DNA of 64,000 bases from Candidatus Scybalomonas excrementigallinarum (lineage in GTDB: Bacteria; Bacillota; Clostridia; Lachnospirales; Lachnospiraceae), in NCBI GenBank assembly GCA_018710905.1, contig DVIZ01000081.1, positions 1 to 64,000 of the forward strand, written 5' to 3'. The position numbers and the translations under genes were made by a program. Under the pieces are notes generated by a model. It did no database searches, had not been told where the DNA came from, and saw nothing but the letters and a program-made list of their open reading frames with translations. Shown piece after piece: positions 63,002 through 64,000 of this stretch (position 1 is its first letter; each line of letters opens with the position of its first letter).

Positions 63002-64000
63002 ATGAATATTCGTTTTATTCACGCTAGAATTTTAACAATGGAACAAGACTTTTCTATCATAGAAAATGGGGAACTTTGGGTAGAAGGAGAACGAATTACT
63101 TATGTAGGAGAGTTTATCGATACTATCATGGACTTAGATCCGGCTTTAAGTCAAGTTCAACTTCCTGTTTTCGATCGCGTTATCGATTGTAAGGGAAATT
63201 TATTAATGCCAGGATTTAAAAATGCCCACACCCATTCCGCTATGACATTTTTACGTTCTTATGCCGATGATCTTCCACTTCTTGATTGGCTGAATCAACA
63301 AGTATTTCCAATGGAAGCGAAACTAACTCCAGATGATATTTATCATCTATCCAAGTTAGCAATTTTAGAATATTTGACAAGCGGTACTACTGCTAACTTC
63401 GACATGTATTTAACTCCTGATACGATAGCTGCTGCCTCTAGAGATTGTGGATTTCGAACTGTTATGGTCAGTGGCGTAAATAACTTCTCTCAATCGGTTG
63501 CGGATATGGAAAAATGGTATCAGACTTATAATGAGCCAAACGATCTCGTCAGCTTTATTTTAGGTTTTCATGCAGAATATACTTGTTCCAAACAATTATT
63601 AGAAGATATTTCTGCTGTTGCCCATCAATATAAAGCTCCTGTCTTCACTCATAACTCTGAAAGCGCATCCGAAGTTCAGCAATGTCTAGAACGCTATCAA
63701 ATGACTCCAACTGTTTTCTTAAATGGCCTTGGAATGTTTGACTTTGGTGGTGGTGGTTACCACTGTGTTCATATGACAGATGAAGATCTCTCTATCTTTA
63801 AAGAGCATAATATGACGGTTGTTACAAACTCTTGTTCCAATGCAAAATTAGCAAGTGGCATTGCTCCAATCCAAAAAATACTGGATATGGGAATTAACCT
63901 AGCCATTGCTACGGATGGACCTGCAAGCAACAATTGTCTTGATATGTTCCGTGAAATGTTCTTAACAACGGGACTTGCCAAATTACGGGAAAACGATGCT
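63002..64000 (+). CDS. amidohydrolase, probable methylthioadenosine/adenosylhomocysteine deaminase (partial)
   Basis: Open from the ATG at 63002 (AAAGGAG upstream) to the window edge, at least 333 residues, cut at the right. The zinc motif NAHTHSAMTFLRSYADDLPL, written in part, is near residue 76. FTHNSES, HCVHMTDED and ATDGPASNN follow, as in MtaD-type deaminases of 5'-methylthioadenosine, adenosylhomocysteine or 5'-deoxyadenosine. Family members usually have HxHET-like and GTDGAASNN, so small changes are seen. The nearby PNP and mtnA genes suggest it feeds the same pathway. Confidence 0.88.
   Translation, partial: MNIRFIHARILTMEQDFSIIENGELWVEGERITYVGEFIDTIMDLDPALSQVQLPVFDRVIDCKGNLLMPGFKNAHTHSAMTFLRSYADDLPLLDWLNQQVFPMEAKLTPDDIYHLSKLAILEYLTSGTTANFDMYLTPDTIAAASRDCGFRTVMVSGVNNFSQSVADMEKWYQTYNEPNDLVSFILGFHAEYTCSKQLLEDISAVAHQYKAPVFTHNSESASEVQQCLERYQMTPTVFLNGLGMFDFGGGGYHCVHMTDEDLSIFKEHNMTVVTNSCSNAKLASGIAPIQKILDMGINLAIATDGPASNNCLDMFREMFLTTGLAKLRENDA

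Noticed and set aside
1-64000. CRISPR arrays, insertion sequences, prophage or integron
   Set aside because: No regular direct repeats with spacers, no transposase, integrase or phage structural genes were found.

Overview
This window looks like chromosomal DNA of a low-GC Gram-positive gut-type anaerobe, most likely a Lachnospiraceae-like member of the Clostridia. The basis is the AT-rich composition, strong GGAGG ribosome binding sites, TTGACA-17-TATAAT promoters, a BofA-like sporulation protein, a UPF0735 ACT protein, a clostridial Tad pilus locus with a DUF6382/FHA protein, and a galactan-utilisation locus with an ATPase-less ABC importer. This is inference from gene content. No species is claimed.

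Layout, left to right. 1-690: leader and tandem promoters of an rRNA operon reading leftward out of the window, plus two tRNA-Ser genes. 1.0-10 kb: housekeeping genes on the minus strand (ispD, tsaD, rnz, rimI-tsaB-tsaE, an FMN riboswitch with ribU, tex, dCMP deaminase). 10.1-19.3 kb: a galactan locus (intracellular GH42, secreted GH53 with binding modules, LacI regulator, lipoprotein and two permeases). 19.5-26.9 kb: lysC with a long leader, UPF0735, prfB, secA, hpf. 26.9-27.5 kb: an AT-rich gap with a dense cluster of DnaA boxes. 27.5-33.5 kb: NlpC/P60 hydrolase, trxB, a Thr-rich lipoprotein, a divergent lspA, two small plus-strand genes, pfkA. 33.5-36.1 kb: dnaX-ybaB-recR. 36.2-46.2 kb: a rhomboid protease and a complete-looking monoderm Tad pilus operon (TadZ, TadA, TadB, TadC, Flp pilin, DUF5702, TadE-like proteins, FHA).

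At about 46.3 kb the dominant coding strand switches from minus to plus. 46.4-50.7 kb: a MarR-controlled heterodimeric ABC exporter. 50.8-52.6 kb: bofA-like and methyltransferase genes on minus. 52.9-55.4 kb: a secreted Ig-like surface protein. 55.6-64 kb: purine nucleoside phosphorylase, mtnA, a BMP-type nucleoside ABC importer, and the start of an amidohydrolase resembling methylthioadenosine/adenosylhomocysteine deaminases. Together these last genes form a plausible nucleoside uptake and methylthioadenosine/5'-deoxyadenosine salvage block.

The most unusual non-coding observations are: (1) four consensus and two near-consensus DnaA boxes packed into about 100 bp, far from any dnaA gene in this window; (2) a dispersed intergenic element of about 85-180 nt, with a hairpin and a conserved tail, found three times in gene leaders; (3) the roughly 550-nt lysC leader, which has a strong promoter and a Lys/Arg-rich short ORF but no lysine riboswitch that I can recognise; (4) intrinsic terminators embedded in coding DNA. 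No CRISPR array, prophage, insertion sequence or integron was seen.
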